A DNA stretch of 64,000 nt, taken from positions 1 to 64,000 of the forward strand of contig CANCYO010000009.1 of the NCBI GenBank assembly GCA_947382415.1. The letters are read 5' to 3'. Made by a program: the position numbers and the translations under genes. Source of the DNA: an uncultured Lachnospiraceae bacterium (GTDB lineage Bacteria; Bacillota; Clostridia; Lachnospirales; Lachnospiraceae). This document shows positions 43,904 to 52,990 of this stretch, piece after piece (positions within the stretch are counted from its first letter, which is position 1; each line of letters opens with the position of its first letter). Under the pieces are notes generated by a model. That model was not told the DNA's origin and searched no databases. It saw only the letters and a list, made by a program, of their open reading frames with translations.

Positions 43904-46260
43904 GCATATACGATACTTTGAATACGGAGCAGAAGGAGGCCGTCTATCACACAGAGGGGCCGCTTTTGATGCTGGCGGGAGCAGGGAGCGGCAAGACCAG
44001 AGCGCTGACGCACAGAATTGCCTATCTCATCGACGAGATGGGGGTTAAGCCGTGGAATATACTGGCCATCACGTTTACCAATAAGGCTGCCAGAGAGATG
44101 CGGGAGAGAGTGGATCATCTCGTGGGATTCGGTGCGGATCAGATCTGGGTCAGCACCTTTCACTCCACCTGTGTGCGGATCCTGCGCAGGTATATAGACC
44201 GGATCGGTTATGGCAATTCTTTCACCATTTATGATACCGACGATCAGAAGACGGTGATGAAGGATGTGTGCAAGCGCCTGAACATCGACACGAAAGCTTA
44301 CAAGGAGCGGAGTCTTTTGAGCGCCATCTCTTCGGCGAAGGATAATCTGGTGGACGTGCGGGAGTATGAGCTCTCCGCGGTGGGAGACTATCATAAGCAG
44401 GTGGTGGCCAAAGCTTACAGAGAGTATCAGGATACGCTCAAAAAAAGCAATGCATTGGATTTTGACGATATAATCGTAAAGACGGTGGAGCTTTTTAAGG
44501 CCTGTCCCGAGGTGCTGGAATCCTATCAGGAGCGGTTCCGCTATATCATGGTGGATGAGTATCAGGATACCAATCTGGCGCAGTTTGCGCTGATCCAACT
44601 GCTTGCGGACCGGTATCGCGATCTGTGTGTGGTGGGGGACGACGATCAGTCCATCTATAAATTCCGGGGGGCTAATATCCGAAATATTCTGGATTTTGAG
44701 CTGCACTATCCCGAGGCCCGGGTCATCAAGCTGGAGCAGAATTACCGTTCCACACAGAATATTCTGGATGCGGCCAACGCGGTGATCAAAAATAATGTGG
44801 GGCGCAAGGATAAGGCCCTGTGGACTGATAAAGGGGCAGGCAGCAGGATTCATTTGAGGCAGTTTGACAATGCCTATGAAGAGGCGGAGTATATCGCCGA
44901 CGATATCCGGCACAGAGTGCGGGAGGGGAGCGTGGATTACCGTGACTGCGCCGTGCTTTACCGGACAAACGCCCAGTCCCGTCTGCTGGAGGAGCGTATG
45001 GTGGTGGAGGGGATTCCCTACACGGTAGTGGGCGGCGTGAATTTCTATGCCAGAGCGGAGATCAAGGATATTCTGGCTTATTTGAAAACCATTGACAACG
45101 GACAGGATGAGGTGGCGTTGCGCCGTATCATCAATGTACCCAAGAGGAGCATTGGCGCAGCAACCGTGGAGAAGCTTGCGGATTATGCCCAGATGCGGGA
45201 CTTGAGTCTCTATGACGCCATGTGTATGGCGGACGATATTCAGGGTCTGGGCAAGGCGGCTGCCAAAGTCAGAGGATTTGTCAATTTGATTCAGGTTCTG
45301 CGCAGCGGTCAGGAGACCTATGGTATCGCGGGGCTGATACAGGCGGTGATTGAGCACACGGATTATGCAGAGTACCTGAGGAATCAGGATGAGGAGTCCG
45401 CGGAGGACAGGCTGTCCAATCTGGACGAGCTGATCACCAAGGCGGTGAGCTATGAGGAGACTCACGAAGAGGTTTCTCTGTCGGAATTTCTGGAAGAGAT
45501 CGCGCTGGTGGCGGACATCGACAATGTGGAGGACGGGGATAACCGGGTGTTTCTGATGACGCTCCATTCCGCAAAGGGACTGGAGTTTTCAGCGGTGTAT
45601 CTGGCCGGGATGGAGGACGGACTTTTTCCGAGCTATATGACCATTAAGGCGGATTCTCCCGAGGAAATGGAGGAGGAGCGCAGGCTTGCCTATGTGGGGA
45701 TCACCAGGGCGAAAGAGGAGCTGACATTGAGTTATGCCCGGATGCGCATGGTGCGGGGAGAGACCCAGTATAATCCGGTAAGCCGTTTTGTGCGGGAGAT
45801 TCCATCGGCGCTGATGGACAATACCGTTCCCGGCTCCAGGCGGGCCTCGGAGGTTTATGAGAAGCTTGGACTGGGAGAACTGACGGGGAATGGAGCGGCG
45901 GGAAGCGGATTGGCTGGAACCGGCCTGGCCGGAACCGGCGGCGCGGGTTTTTCGGATGGCAGCGGCGCAAGGCAGCGCGCCATCGTGCGTCCCCGCATTA
46001 CTCCCAAGCGGGACAAGCCTTATATCGCGCAGGGAATCGGTAATCTGAACCGGATCGCGGGCATTCAGAAGGGACTGCAGGACAATGCCCCCGAAGAGCC
46101 GGACTATGACGCGGGGGACAGAGTGCGCCATGTGAAATACGGCGAAGGAACCGTCAAAAATATCGTGAAGGAGCCCAGAGATTACAAGGTTACGGTGGAG
46201 TTTGATTCGGCCGGGCAGAAAATCATGTACGCGTCTTTCGCAAAATTAAAAAGGTTGTAG
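43900..46260 (+). CDS. pcrA: ATP-dependent DNA helicase PcrA/UvrD
   Basis: This is a superfamily 1 3'-5' helicase for excision repair and replication. Walker A is AGAGSGKT (residues 26-33). Other motifs are STFHSTCVRILRR, DEYQDTN, DDDQSIYKFRGAN, QNYRSTQNIL, TLHSAKGLEF and VGITRAKEEL. A Gly/Ala-rich linker (about 665-690) precedes a C-terminal Tudor-like domain (GDRVRHVKYGEGTVKNI), which in PcrA binds RNA polymerase. It starts inside the stop of the cyclic-di-GMP gene. Confidence 0.96.
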   Translation: MSIYDTLNTEQKEAVYHTEGPLLMLAGAGSGKTRALTHRIAYLIDEMGVKPWNILAITFTNKAAREMRERVDHLVGFGADQIWVSTFHSTCVRILRRYIDRIGYGNSFTIYDTDDQKTVMKDVCKRLNIDTKAYKERSLLSAISSAKDNLVDVREYELSAVGDYHKQVVAKAYREYQDTLKKSNALDFDDIIVKTVELFKACPEVLESYQERFRYIMVDEYQDTNLAQFALIQLLADRYRDLCVVGDDDQSIYKFRGANIRNILDFELHYPEARVIKLEQNYRSTQNILDAANAVIKNNVGRKDKALWTDKGAGSRIHLRQFDNAYEEAEYIADDIRHRVREGSVDYRDCAVLYRTNAQSRLLEERMVVEGIPYTVVGGVNFYARAEIKDILAYLKTIDNGQDEVALRRIINVPKRSIGAATVEKLADYAQMRDLSLYDAMCMADDIQGLGKAAAKVRGFVNLIQVLRSGQETYGIAGLIQAVIEHTDYAEYLRNQDEESAEDRLSNLDELITKAVSYEETHEEVSLSEFLEEIALVADIDNVEDGDNRVFLMTLHSAKGLEFSAVYLAGMEDGLFPSYMTIKADSPEEMEEERRLAYVGITRAKEELTLSYARMRMVRGETQYNPVSRFVREIPSALMDNTVPGSRRASEVYEKLGLGELTGNGAAGSGLAGTGLAGTGGAGFSDGSGARQRAIVRPRITPKRDKPYIAQGIGNLNRIAGIQKGLQDNAPEEPDYDAGDRVRHVKYGEGTVKNIVKEPRDYKVTVEFDSAGQKIMYASFAKLKRL

Positions 46261-46323
46261 TAATTTTAACGGGAATGTGATATGCTATAGAAAGACCACC
46301 TAAGGAGAAAGGAAGGTATCGAC

Positions 46324-46593
46324 ATGGATAAGTTGGAAAAGGCGCTGGAGATGGCAAATGAGTTTAAGCTCAACGAACTGCTTGGCAGAAAGAAGGAAGA
46401 GGAGGAGAAGAAGCAGAGATGTGATGCGATTCTCTGGGTTCTGGCCATCATTGGCGCTCTGGCTGCCGCGGCCGCAGTAGGCTATGCCGTATATCGTTAT
46501 TTCCATCCTGATTATCTGGAGGATTTTGACGATGATTTCGAGGATGATTTTGAGGATGAAGAGGACTTCTTCGAGGACGAGGGAGTGAATTAA
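46324..46593 (+). CDS. Small membrane protein with acidic tail
   Basis: This 89-residue protein has a charged N-terminus (KKEEEEKKQR), one membrane helix (about 39-59) and a very acidic C-terminal tail rich in Asp, Glu and Phe (EDFDDDFEDDFEDEEDFFED). I do not recognise a family. It lies between pcrA and rlmD. AAGGAGAAAGGAAGG before the ATG is a strong ribosome site. It is probably anchored with the acidic part on one face of the membrane. Confidence 0.6.
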   Translation: MDKLEKALEMANEFKLNELLGRKKEEEEKKQRCDAILWVLAIIGALAAAAAVGYAVYRYFHPDYLEDFDDDFEDDFEDEEDFFEDEGVN

Positions 46594-46597
46594 CTCT

Positions 46598-48121
46598 ATG
46601 AAAAAAGGACAGGTATATGAGGGTATTGTGGAGCGTGTGGACTTTCCCGGCAAGGGAATCGTGCGTGTGGGAGAGGAGACCGCTGTTGTAAAGATGTGCC
46701 TGCCCGGTCAGAGAATTCGTTTTTCTGTCAATAAAGTACGCAGAGGGAAGGCGGAAGGACGGCTTCTGGAGGTGTTGGAGACATCGCCTTTGGAGACCGG
46801 ACATCCGTGTTCCCATTTTGGCTTGTGCGGCGGATGTACTTATCTGTCGCTCTCCTATGAAGAGCAGTTAAAACTGAAGGAGGCGCAGGTCAAACGGCTT
46901 TTGGACGGGGTTCTCACGGGCAGACAGGATGCTTGGCAGTATGAGGGTATCAAGGGCAGTCCTGCCGTCTATGAGTACCGCAATAAGATGGAGTTTTCCT
47001 TTGGGGATTCTTATAAAGGAGGCCCGCTGGCGCTTGGCATGCACAAGCGGGGCAGCTTTTACGATCTGGTGACGGTGGAGGACTGCCGCATTGTGGATGG
47101 GGATTATCGTCTGATCCTGAAGACTGTGCGGGACTATTTTGCCCACAGGCAGGTGCGTTTTTTTCATAGGCTGAGCCATGAGGGATATCTGAGACATCTG
47201 CTGGTGCGGAAAGCTTCGCGCACGGGGGAGATTCTGGTGGCGCTGGTGACCAGTTCGCAGACGCCCTGGGCCGGGGACTGTATTGGCGGAGAATTCGCGG
47301 CTCATGCCGACAGGGGGGCGGATGAGAGCGGATTGACGGAGGCGCAGAATCGGCCGGAGGAGTGCGGACTGACGGAGGAAACTTTGATAGACGGCTTTCA
47401 GGAGACGCTGCTTTCGCTGGAGCGGGAAGGACGGCTTCAGGGAAGGTTTGCGGGTATCTTACATATTGTGAATGACGCCGTGGCCGATGTGGTGCAAAGC
47501 GACCGCATGGATATTCTATATGGACAGGATTATTTTTATGAGGAGCTTCTGGGGCTTCGGTTTAAGATATCGGTTTTTTCATTTTTTCAGACAAATTCCC
47601 ACAGTGCGGAGGTACTCTATGAGACTGCCCGCAGCTATGTGGGAGACTTGGGGGGAGAGGACAGGACTGTTTTTGATCTCTACAGCGGAACGGGCACCAT
47701 CGCGCAGCTTATGGCCCCTGTTGCAGGCAGAGTCATCGGCGTGGAGATCGTTGAGGAGGCCGTTGAGGCCGCAAGGAGGAGCGCGGCGGAAAACGGATTG
47801 GATAACTGTGAATTTATCGCAGGGGATGTGCTGAAGGTATTGGACGAGGTGGAGGACAAGCCGGATGTGATCATTCTGGATCCGCCCCGGGACGGCATCC
47901 ATCCCAAGGCATTGCCCAAGATTATTGCGTATGGTGTGGAACGCATCGTGTATATTTCCTGTAAGCCCACCAGTCTGGTGAGGGATCTGGAGGTGTTTCT
48001 GGGAAATGGTTATACGGTGGAGCGCGCCGTGGCGGTGGACCAGTTTCCCTGGACGAGCGGGGTGGAGACGGTGTGCCTCCTGATTCAATCCCCAACCCTG
48101 TCAAGATCTGAGCATATATAG
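46598..48121 (+). CDS. rlmD: 23S rRNA (uracil-C5)-methyltransferase RlmD/RlmCD family
   Basis: The protein methylates uracil at C5 in 23S rRNA. A TRAM domain (1-60) is followed by a [4Fe-4S] site: Cys71, Cys77, Cys80 and Cys163. The SAM loop is DLYSGTG (360-366), and the catalytic Cys is Cys455 in VYISCKPTSL, with DPPRDGIHPKAL before it. Residues about 228-262 form a low-complexity insertion (HADRGADESGLTEAQ and further) not in the family core. The 3' end overlaps a convergent gene by 37 bp. Whether one or two uracils are modified (RlmD versus RlmCD) cannot be told. Confidence 0.9.
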   Translation: MKKGQVYEGIVERVDFPGKGIVRVGEETAVVKMCLPGQRIRFSVNKVRRGKAEGRLLEVLETSPLETGHPCSHFGLCGGCTYLSLSYEEQLKLKEAQVKRLLDGVLTGRQDAWQYEGIKGSPAVYEYRNKMEFSFGDSYKGGPLALGMHKRGSFYDLVTVEDCRIVDGDYRLILKTVRDYFAHRQVRFFHRLSHEGYLRHLLVRKASRTGEILVALVTSSQTPWAGDCIGGEFAAHADRGADESGLTEAQNRPEECGLTEETLIDGFQETLLSLEREGRLQGRFAGILHIVNDAVADVVQSDRMDILYGQDYFYEELLGLRFKISVFSFFQTNSHSAEVLYETARSYVGDLGGEDRTVFDLYSGTGTIAQLMAPVAGRVIGVEIVEEAVEAARRSAAENGLDNCEFIAGDVLKVLDEVEDKPDVIILDPPRDGIHPKALPKIIAYGVERIVYISCKPTSLVRDLEVFLGNGYTVERAVAVDQFPWTSGVETVCLLIQSPTLSRSEHI

Positions 48122-49119
48122 GTATAATAAATCTCTCCTGTAATCGGATCAGCGCAGATATAAGCGTAGCGCGGTTCACCGTCTTCCGGAACAAGTTCGT
48201 AATAATAATCGTCGCCCGTGGCATTGTAAACAGGTTTTGTGACGTTCGGCTCACCGATCCGGTCGGAAAGATCGTCCAGATCGTCGTACTGTGCCAGATA
48301 TGTTTGCATCTCTGCCGTTGTAATGGTGCGATCCGGAGTCGGGGTAAACAGATATCCCCGTCCTTTGATTAGCCGGGCACAAACGTCGTTGGCATCCCTG
48401 ATCTCGCAGGAGAGAAATTCGTCCTCGCCGTATTCGCGATCGACGGCATTCGCCTCAAGATTTTCGATACAGAAAAAGGTAACGCCTACCTCTTCGGGAG
48501 ATTCTGTGTGCCTGTAGCAAAGACCGAGCCCGATATAATACCATTCCCCGTCGAGAAAGCAGGTGTAAGATGCACTTGTATGCTCGACGCGTACGCCGTG
48601 ATTTATGCTGCCGCGTGAGGGGCCGATGCCGCCTTCAAGATCGCAAAGGGACAGGCCCTTCGGGTAGGTGCGGAAAAAGCCGTCAACCACGGTTTGAAAA
48701 TCTTCACGCTCCTGAATCCTGGGGGCAAACATTTTCTCAAACGAATCACGGTCTCCCGCGTCGGCAAAGTCCAGAAGATTTTCGATCGCCTCCTCGCATG
48801 CACGGGTGTCCCCGACGTATTTCCCGCTTCGCCATCCGTCGGTCACGTTCTCAAAACTCGAGTTTGGGGAAAGGCCGGAAAAAAGTGACGCGATCATATT
48901 GATCTCGATGAGAATCGCCGCGCCGATTGGCGGGATGAGAAAAATCACGCCTATAACGATGCAGACAATAGGTGATTTTTTCCCGGCGTATTTAGGTTTG
49001 CGCCGAATGACAAGTCCCAGGATCAGAAAAATCATTCCGACCAGAAATAAAAAACCGAGGGCAAGTCCGATGAACGCCAGCGAGGCCAACAACATAAGCA
49101 TGATAGACATAAAAGCCAT
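48085..49119 (-). CDS. Membrane protein with DUF5104-like domain
   Basis: Two to three membrane helices fill the first 80 residues (LLASLAFIGLALGFLFLVGM, then IVCIVIGVIFLIPPIGAAIL). An extracytoplasmic part follows with CEEAIENLLDFADAGDRDSFEKMF and FRTYPKGL, resembling DUF5104 of clostridial lipoproteins. Tyr- and Asp-rich C-terminal strands (YYYELVPEDGEPRYAYI) end it. The ORF extends 30 codons further, but AGAAAGGTG precedes this ATG, and the promoter -35 lies at the far end of the extension, which rules it out. The function is unknown. It overlaps rlmD tail to tail. Confidence 0.7.
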   Translation of the reverse strand: MAFMSIMLMLLASLAFIGLALGFLFLVGMIFLILGLVIRRKPKYAGKKSPIVCIVIGVIFLIPPIGAAILIEINMIASLFSGLSPNSSFENVTDGWRSGKYVGDTRACEEAIENLLDFADAGDRDSFEKMFAPRIQEREDFQTVVDGFFRTYPKGLSLCDLEGGIGPSRGSINHGVRVEHTSASYTCFLDGEWYYIGLGLCYRHTESPEEVGVTFFCIENLEANAVDREYGEDEFLSCEIRDANDVCARLIKGRGYLFTPTPDRTITTAEMQTYLAQYDDLDDLSDRIGEPNVTKPVYNATGDDYYYELVPEDGEPRYAYICADPITGEIYYTYICSDLDRVGD

Positions 49120-49180
49120 AAAAACACCTTTCTGAGTCGTTTGTACGACCCTCCGCGATTCTGAAACAGGGCACAGCTTT

Positions 49181-49209
49181 ATTATAGCGGGGAACAGAAA
49201 AGTTTTCAA
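49181..49209 (-). promoter_or_regulatory. Sigma-A promoter of the DUF5104-like gene
   Basis: On the - strand TTGAAA is followed after 17 bp by a perfect TATAAT. It sits about 60 bp before the chosen ATG and supports that start. Confidence 0.78.
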
Positions 49210-49287
49210 CGAAGAATGAAGATCAGGCAGATGAATGAATATGAAACTGGTTAATGAAGATCAAACATAAATTGAGGAGAAAACAAT

Positions 49288-49968
49288 ATGTTTACACTTC
49301 TGTTTTCTGATTGGACATGGGGCAATATTCTTATCAGAATGATCATATCTCTGGTGATCGGCATGATAATAGGAATTGACAGGGGCGCAAAAAGACGGGG
49401 CGGTGGTGCAAAAACCACCATTACCGTATGCCTTGGCGCTACGATGGTCATGCTCCTGGAACAATATCTCGAGGCGCTTTATCCGGAACGGCTTGATATC
49501 TCAAGGATTGCCGCGCAGGTTATCAGTGGTGTGGGATTTTTGGGTGCGGGCTCTATCCTTGTGTCCGGGCATCAGATCAAGGGGCTTACATCTGCCGCGA
49601 GTATCTGGACCTGTGCCTGCATAGGTCTTGCGGTGGGAATCGGCTTTATCGACGGTGCGGTGATATTGACCGGGCTCTGGCTTGTGGGTGTGCATTTGGT
49701 TCCGTACATAGAGAACAGAGTTTACAGGCATTCCCGATATATGACGCTCTATATTGAAGCGGCGACGGGGCATGAGATTACGCTGATCTCCCGGAAATTG
49801 AAGGAGGATCACTGTTTTATAGATACTTTTGTGGTGGATAAGCCGAAGGCAAAAGGACAGTATTTCCAGATCGTAACCACATTTAAGATACCCAAGGGCA
49901 TTCATAAGGATGAATATCTGCGTATTCTGCAGGAGATAAACGGTGTGGGAACGATCAATGAAGTGTAA
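49288..49968 (+). CDS. MgtC/SapB family membrane protein
   Basis: MgtC-family proteins are small multi-pass membrane proteins linked to magnesium limitation and acid stress. The hallmark GIDRGAKRRGGGAKTTITVCLGA and VISGVGFLGAGSI stretches, noted as regions, are clear within four to five helices (1-140). The C-terminal cytosolic part (about 145-226) resembles an ACT-type domain (ISRKLKEDHCFIDTFVVDKP). No magnesium transporter gene is beside it. The 3' end carries the first unit of a 17-bp tandem repeat. Confidence 0.88.
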   Translation: MFTLLFSDWTWGNILIRMIISLVIGMIIGIDRGAKRRGGGAKTTITVCLGATMVMLLEQYLEALYPERLDISRIAAQVISGVGFLGAGSILVSGHQIKGLTSAASIWTCACIGLAVGIGFIDGAVILTGLWLVGVHLVPYIENRVYRHSRYMTLYIEAATGHEITLISRKLKEDHCFIDTFVVDKPKAKGQYFQIVTTFKIPKGIHKDEYLRILQEINGVGTINEV

Positions 49969-50004
49969 ACATCAATGAAGTGTAAGCATCAATGAAGGGT
50001 AAAT
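49954..50004 (+). repeat. 17-bp tandem repeat (3 copies)
   Basis: Units start at 49954, 49971 and 49988, based on ATCAATGAAGTGTAAAC with one to three changes. The first copy contains the MgtC C-terminus and stop; the others lie between mgtC and the AraC gene. It looks like slippage duplication of the gene end. Confidence 0.85.
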
Positions 50005-50031
50005 GATTAACAAAGTTTAAAGAGGAGAAGG

Positions 50032-50913
50032 ATGCAGATGATAAAGCAGGCGACATATTGTCCGTTGACGGCGACTCCCTTTAAAAAGAATGCTTTTTAT
50101 ACAGAGATAGTGCCGGACAGGCGTCTGCAGTCCTGTATCAGATGCTTTTGGGGAACAAAACAGCCGGTTATACAGGCGGCGGGAGAGCATGCTTCCACAA
50201 TTGTGATTCCTGATACCTGTGTTGATCTTATTTATCGGATCGATTACACGGATAATACTGTCACGGGAGGCTTCTGCGGGATCAACGATCGCAGTTTTTA
50301 CGTTCACGGCAGCGGCAGGCCGGGGCATCTGGTATCGGTGTTTGCCATCCGCTTTTATGCGTGGGCCGCATATGCATTCGCAAATGACTCTTTAAAATCT
50401 ACACTCAATGAACATTCTGAGGCCGCTTCGAGATTTGAGGGATTGGATAAGGCGGTCCGGCCGGTATTGTTCGATATGAAAACGCTGCAGGAAAAGGCTG
50501 CTTATACAGAAAAGCTTTTGCTTGCCCGGGCACAGAATGCAAAAAAGAATCAAATCATAGAAAATACGATCTATACGATTCTTTTGCACAGAGGCGCATT
50601 GAAAATGTCCGATCTGGCAAAGGAGTCTTTTGTGTGCAGCCGGCAGTTGGAGCGTCTGTTTCATGAATATGTCGGTATAACGCCCAAGAAACTGAGCAAT
50701 CTGATTCGTTATCAGTTCCTGTGGAAGGACATTCTGTTTGAACCGGGGTTTACGCTGTTGAATGCGGTTGAGAAATACGGGTATACCGATCAGGCTCATC
50801 TGTTACATGAATTCAGGCGTTATCATTCCATGGATATATGCAGCGCAAAGTTTATGGCTCATGGAAATGCCGGAAATTCAAATGTCGAAAATATACAAGA
50901 GATTCTTGCATAA
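50032..50913 (+). CDS. AraC-family transcriptional regulator
   Basis: The C-terminal third has the AraC-type double helix-turn-helix (KMSDLAKESFVCSRQLERLF, then GYTDQAHLLHEFRRYHSM). The N-terminal sensor (LQSCIRCFWGTKQP, VIPDTCVDLIYRIDY) resembles the DUF6597 group. Ligand and targets are unknown. The next gene (VOC-DUF3795) is co-oriented 53 bp later and may be a target. Two ATG codons, six bases apart, compete as start. Composition is more AT-rich than that of the housekeeping genes. Confidence 0.82.
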   Translation: MQMIKQATYCPLTATPFKKNAFYTEIVPDRRLQSCIRCFWGTKQPVIQAAGEHASTIVIPDTCVDLIYRIDYTDNTVTGGFCGINDRSFYVHGSGRPGHLVSVFAIRFYAWAAYAFANDSLKSTLNEHSEAASRFEGLDKAVRPVLFDMKTLQEKAAYTEKLLLARAQNAKKNQIIENTIYTILLHRGALKMSDLAKESFVCSRQLERLFHEYVGITPKKLSNLIRYQFLWKDILFEPGFTLLNAVEKYGYTDQAHLLHEFRRYHSMDICSAKFMAHGNAGNSNVENIQEILA

Positions 50914-50966
50914 TTTTGATACAATCTATTTGAATCAAAATAGAAAGTGATGGAGGATCGGGATTC

Positions 50967-51725
50967 ATGGTAAAATATTGCAATACGCTGATCGCAGTGC
51001 GGGACATAAACAGATCATTGACATTTTACAGAGATTTATTTGAACAGGAGGTTGTCGTTGATCTGGGCAAAAATAAAACTCTGACCTGCGGGTTGGTGCT
51101 TCAGGAGGACTTAGACCAGATTGCAGGTTTCTCAAAGGACACGCTTCGATATGGTTCCAATGCGATGGAGTTATATTTTGAGACGGACGATTTTCAAAAA
51201 TTTATGGAGCTGCTGAACACATTTCCTCAGGTTGAGAGACTTCATGAACCTAAAACCTATCCATGGCTGCAGCAGGGAATCCATATTTTTGATCCGGACA
51301 GGCATCTGATCGAAGTCTCGGAAAGTATGTATTCGGTGGCTTGCAGACAGTTTCAAAAGGGCAAAAGTGTAGAAGAGGCTGCGAAATTGGTTCAGCACCC
51401 TGTGGAATTGGTACACGTCTGGTATGAAGAGTATCTGAAATCCGAAAGAGCAGACATCAGCGTATGCGGAACGGACTGCAGCGCGTGTTACTGTTTCGGG
51501 AAAATGTGCAATGGCTGCAATGCCTGTGAGGGGAAAGTTTTTCATGCTCCGGAAGGAAAGGCATGTCCGATTTATGCCTGTGTCAGAAATGATAAAGCGC
51601 TGCACGATTGCGGAAAATGCGGAGAGCTTCCCTGCAAGATATGGATGGACACAAGGGATCCTAAGTTTTCGGATGAAGAATTTAATGAGAATGTCGCCGG
51701 GAGGGTGAAGCGGCTGAAAGATTAA
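50967..51725 (+). CDS. Glyoxalase (VOC) - DUF3795 fusion protein
   Basis: Residues 1-120 match the VOC/glyoxalase fold (NTLIAVRDINRSLTFYRDLF, then a second strand set ending DPDRHLIEVSESM). Residues about 130-160 form a helical linker. The C-terminal 85 residues are Cys-rich and match DUF3795: CGTDCSACYCFGKMCNGC, then CPIYAC and CGKCGELPC, about 12 Cys in all, which suggests a metal or iron-sulfur site. The function is not known; each part occurs alone in other bacteria. GATGGAGGATCG precedes the ATG. Confidence 0.75.
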   Translation: MVKYCNTLIAVRDINRSLTFYRDLFEQEVVVDLGKNKTLTCGLVLQEDLDQIAGFSKDTLRYGSNAMELYFETDDFQKFMELLNTFPQVERLHEPKTYPWLQQGIHIFDPDRHLIEVSESMYSVACRQFQKGKSVEEAAKLVQHPVELVHVWYEEYLKSERADISVCGTDCSACYCFGKMCNGCNACEGKVFHAPEGKACPIYACVRNDKALHDCGKCGELPCKIWMDTRDPKFSDEEFNENVAGRVKRLKD

Positions 51726-52178
51726 CGATGATGTTCCCCCTTTTGATATATATACAGCATTTCTCTCAATTCCTTTCCGCCAATATTATCCTGAAAGTAC
51801 TCGCCGGAAAAAGCAAAACCGTTTTTTTCATAAAAATTTCTCGCTTTCAGGTTATCCTCAAGTACCCGTAGAAGAATATTGCAAAATCCAAGCAGCTTTA
51901 ACTCCTCAACGCATTGATTGAGGAGTTGGCTGCCATAGCCTTTTCCCATGTATTCAGGAAGATCTGCTGAAGCTGGCTGTGCCGACAGCGGAACCGTTTT
52001 CCAGCAGGATGAGTGTATTTATTCCGGCTGCCCTGATATTATGGGCCCATTTTCCGGCAGGTATATTGTCAAGAAAGCCTTGCGGTATTATATTCCGATA
52101 GGCATGCTTCCAGCTTTTTTCGTAAATCCGGCTTATCTCAAGTGAGTCGTCTTCCGCCGTAATATATCTGATTTCCAT
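51722..52178 (-). pseudogene. GNAT acetyltransferase, broken by frameshift/deletion
   Basis: The 5' part (MEIRYITAEDDSLEISRIYE to GSAVGTASFSRSS) and the 3' part (LPEYMGKGYGSQLL to the end) are the two halves of one GNAT N-acetyltransferase. They are in different frames. The strand segment between them (about 15 residues, usually rich in Ile/Tyr before LPEYMGKGYG) is missing near 51960. The acetyl-CoA loop GKGYGSQ is present, but the reading frame is broken. The 3' end overlaps the VOC-DUF3795 stop by a few bases. It is probably a recent loss of function, or a sequencing error if data are raw. Confidence 0.75.
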
Positions 52179-52336
52179 AGAGTCTCCTGACAGTTTGTGT
52201 TGAGTGCTTTTATAACTGAACATTTATAACTGAGTTTCTTATCTGGGTTTCTTAACTGAGCATATTTACTTTACCATGCGTATAATACGCGAGCAATACA
52301 AATTTGATTCACAGAGTAAAAAAGCCAAGAAAATGA

Positions 52337-52365
52337 TTCCCATTTAATAGAAAGTTTGGTAGAAT
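52337..52365 (+). promoter_or_regulatory. Promoter of the chromate transporter pair
   Basis: TTCCCA and TAGAAT are 17 bp apart with a TGG extension before the -10. Upstream (52200-52300) are short degenerate repeats (TATAACTGA twice) and a GCGTATAATACGC palindrome. Confidence 0.5.
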
Positions 52366-52426
52366 AGAAATAAGTTGTCCGGTGAGAGGCAGATGCAGCA
52401 GACCGGATAAGAAGGAGCATGTTTTC

Positions 52427-52990
52427 ATGGACAACCAGAGGATTCTGTGGCAATTGTATGTGGCGTTTTTCCGGATTGGCGGCCTTACTTTCGGCGGCGG
52501 GCTGGCAATGCTGCCCATGTTGAAGTATGAGCTGGTGGAGAAGAAAAAGTGGCTTACCGAGGATGAGCTTTTGGACTGCTATGCCATTGGTCAGTGTACA
52601 CCGGGAATTATCGCGGTAAACACGGCCACGTTTGTGGGTTACCGTAAACGGGGCGTGGCAGGGGGCATCATTGCCACTCTGGGTATGGTGACACCCTCAC
52701 TTGTCATCATCACGCTTATTGCTGCCTGCCTGGAGAATTTCATGGACAGTGTGTGGCTGCAGCATGCACTGATGGGTGTCAGGGGAATCGTCTGTGCCCT
52801 GATGTTGAATACGGTTATCAATCTGGCGAGAAAGAGTCTGACGGATGTGTTTACCTGTGTGATCTGCGGCATTGTACTGGCAGTCTGTCTGTTCACGAAG
52901 CTGCCGACTATCGGGATCGTGGTGGCATCGGCCGTGGTGGGTATCCTCTCGGAGCGCCTTGGAAGGCGCAGCAGGGAGGACGATACATGA
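52427..52990 (+). CDS. chrA1: Chromate transporter-family protein, first subunit
   Basis: This is a single-domain CHR protein. FRIGGLTFGGGLAMLPML, YAIGQCTPGIIAVNTATFVGY and MVTPSLVIITL are the family signs. Such half-size proteins occur in pairs that form one transporter. The natural substrate in Clostridia is doubtful; export of chromate is only the family name. The ORF is longer upstream, but AAGGAG precedes the MDNQRILW start. The stop overlaps the ATG of the second subunit. Confidence 0.85.
   Translation: MDNQRILWQLYVAFFRIGGLTFGGGLAMLPMLKYELVEKKKWLTEDELLDCYAIGQCTPGIIAVNTATFVGYRKRGVAGGIIATLGMVTPSLVIITLIAACLENFMDSVWLQHALMGVRGIVCALMLNTVINLARKSLTDVFTCVICGIVLAVCLFTKLPTIGIVVASAVVGILSERLGRRSREDDT

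Noticed and set aside
43813..45567. 584-codon - strand frame opposite pcrA
   Set aside because: All helicase motifs are on the + strand, and the reverse frame has no recognisable domain.
50913..50941. ATTTTGAT/ATCAAAAT hairpin between AraC and VOC genes
   Set aside because: It is only A/T-rich, lacks a T run and overlaps the AraC stop region; too weak for a terminator.
52278..52290. GCGTATAATACGC palindrome as an operator
   Set aside because: It contains TATAAT but has no matching -35 at good distance on either strand; no second copy was noticed.
52753..52986. Upstream extension of the second chromate transporter frame
   Set aside because: It overlaps the first subunit in another frame; the double Met at the four-base overlap is the proper start.
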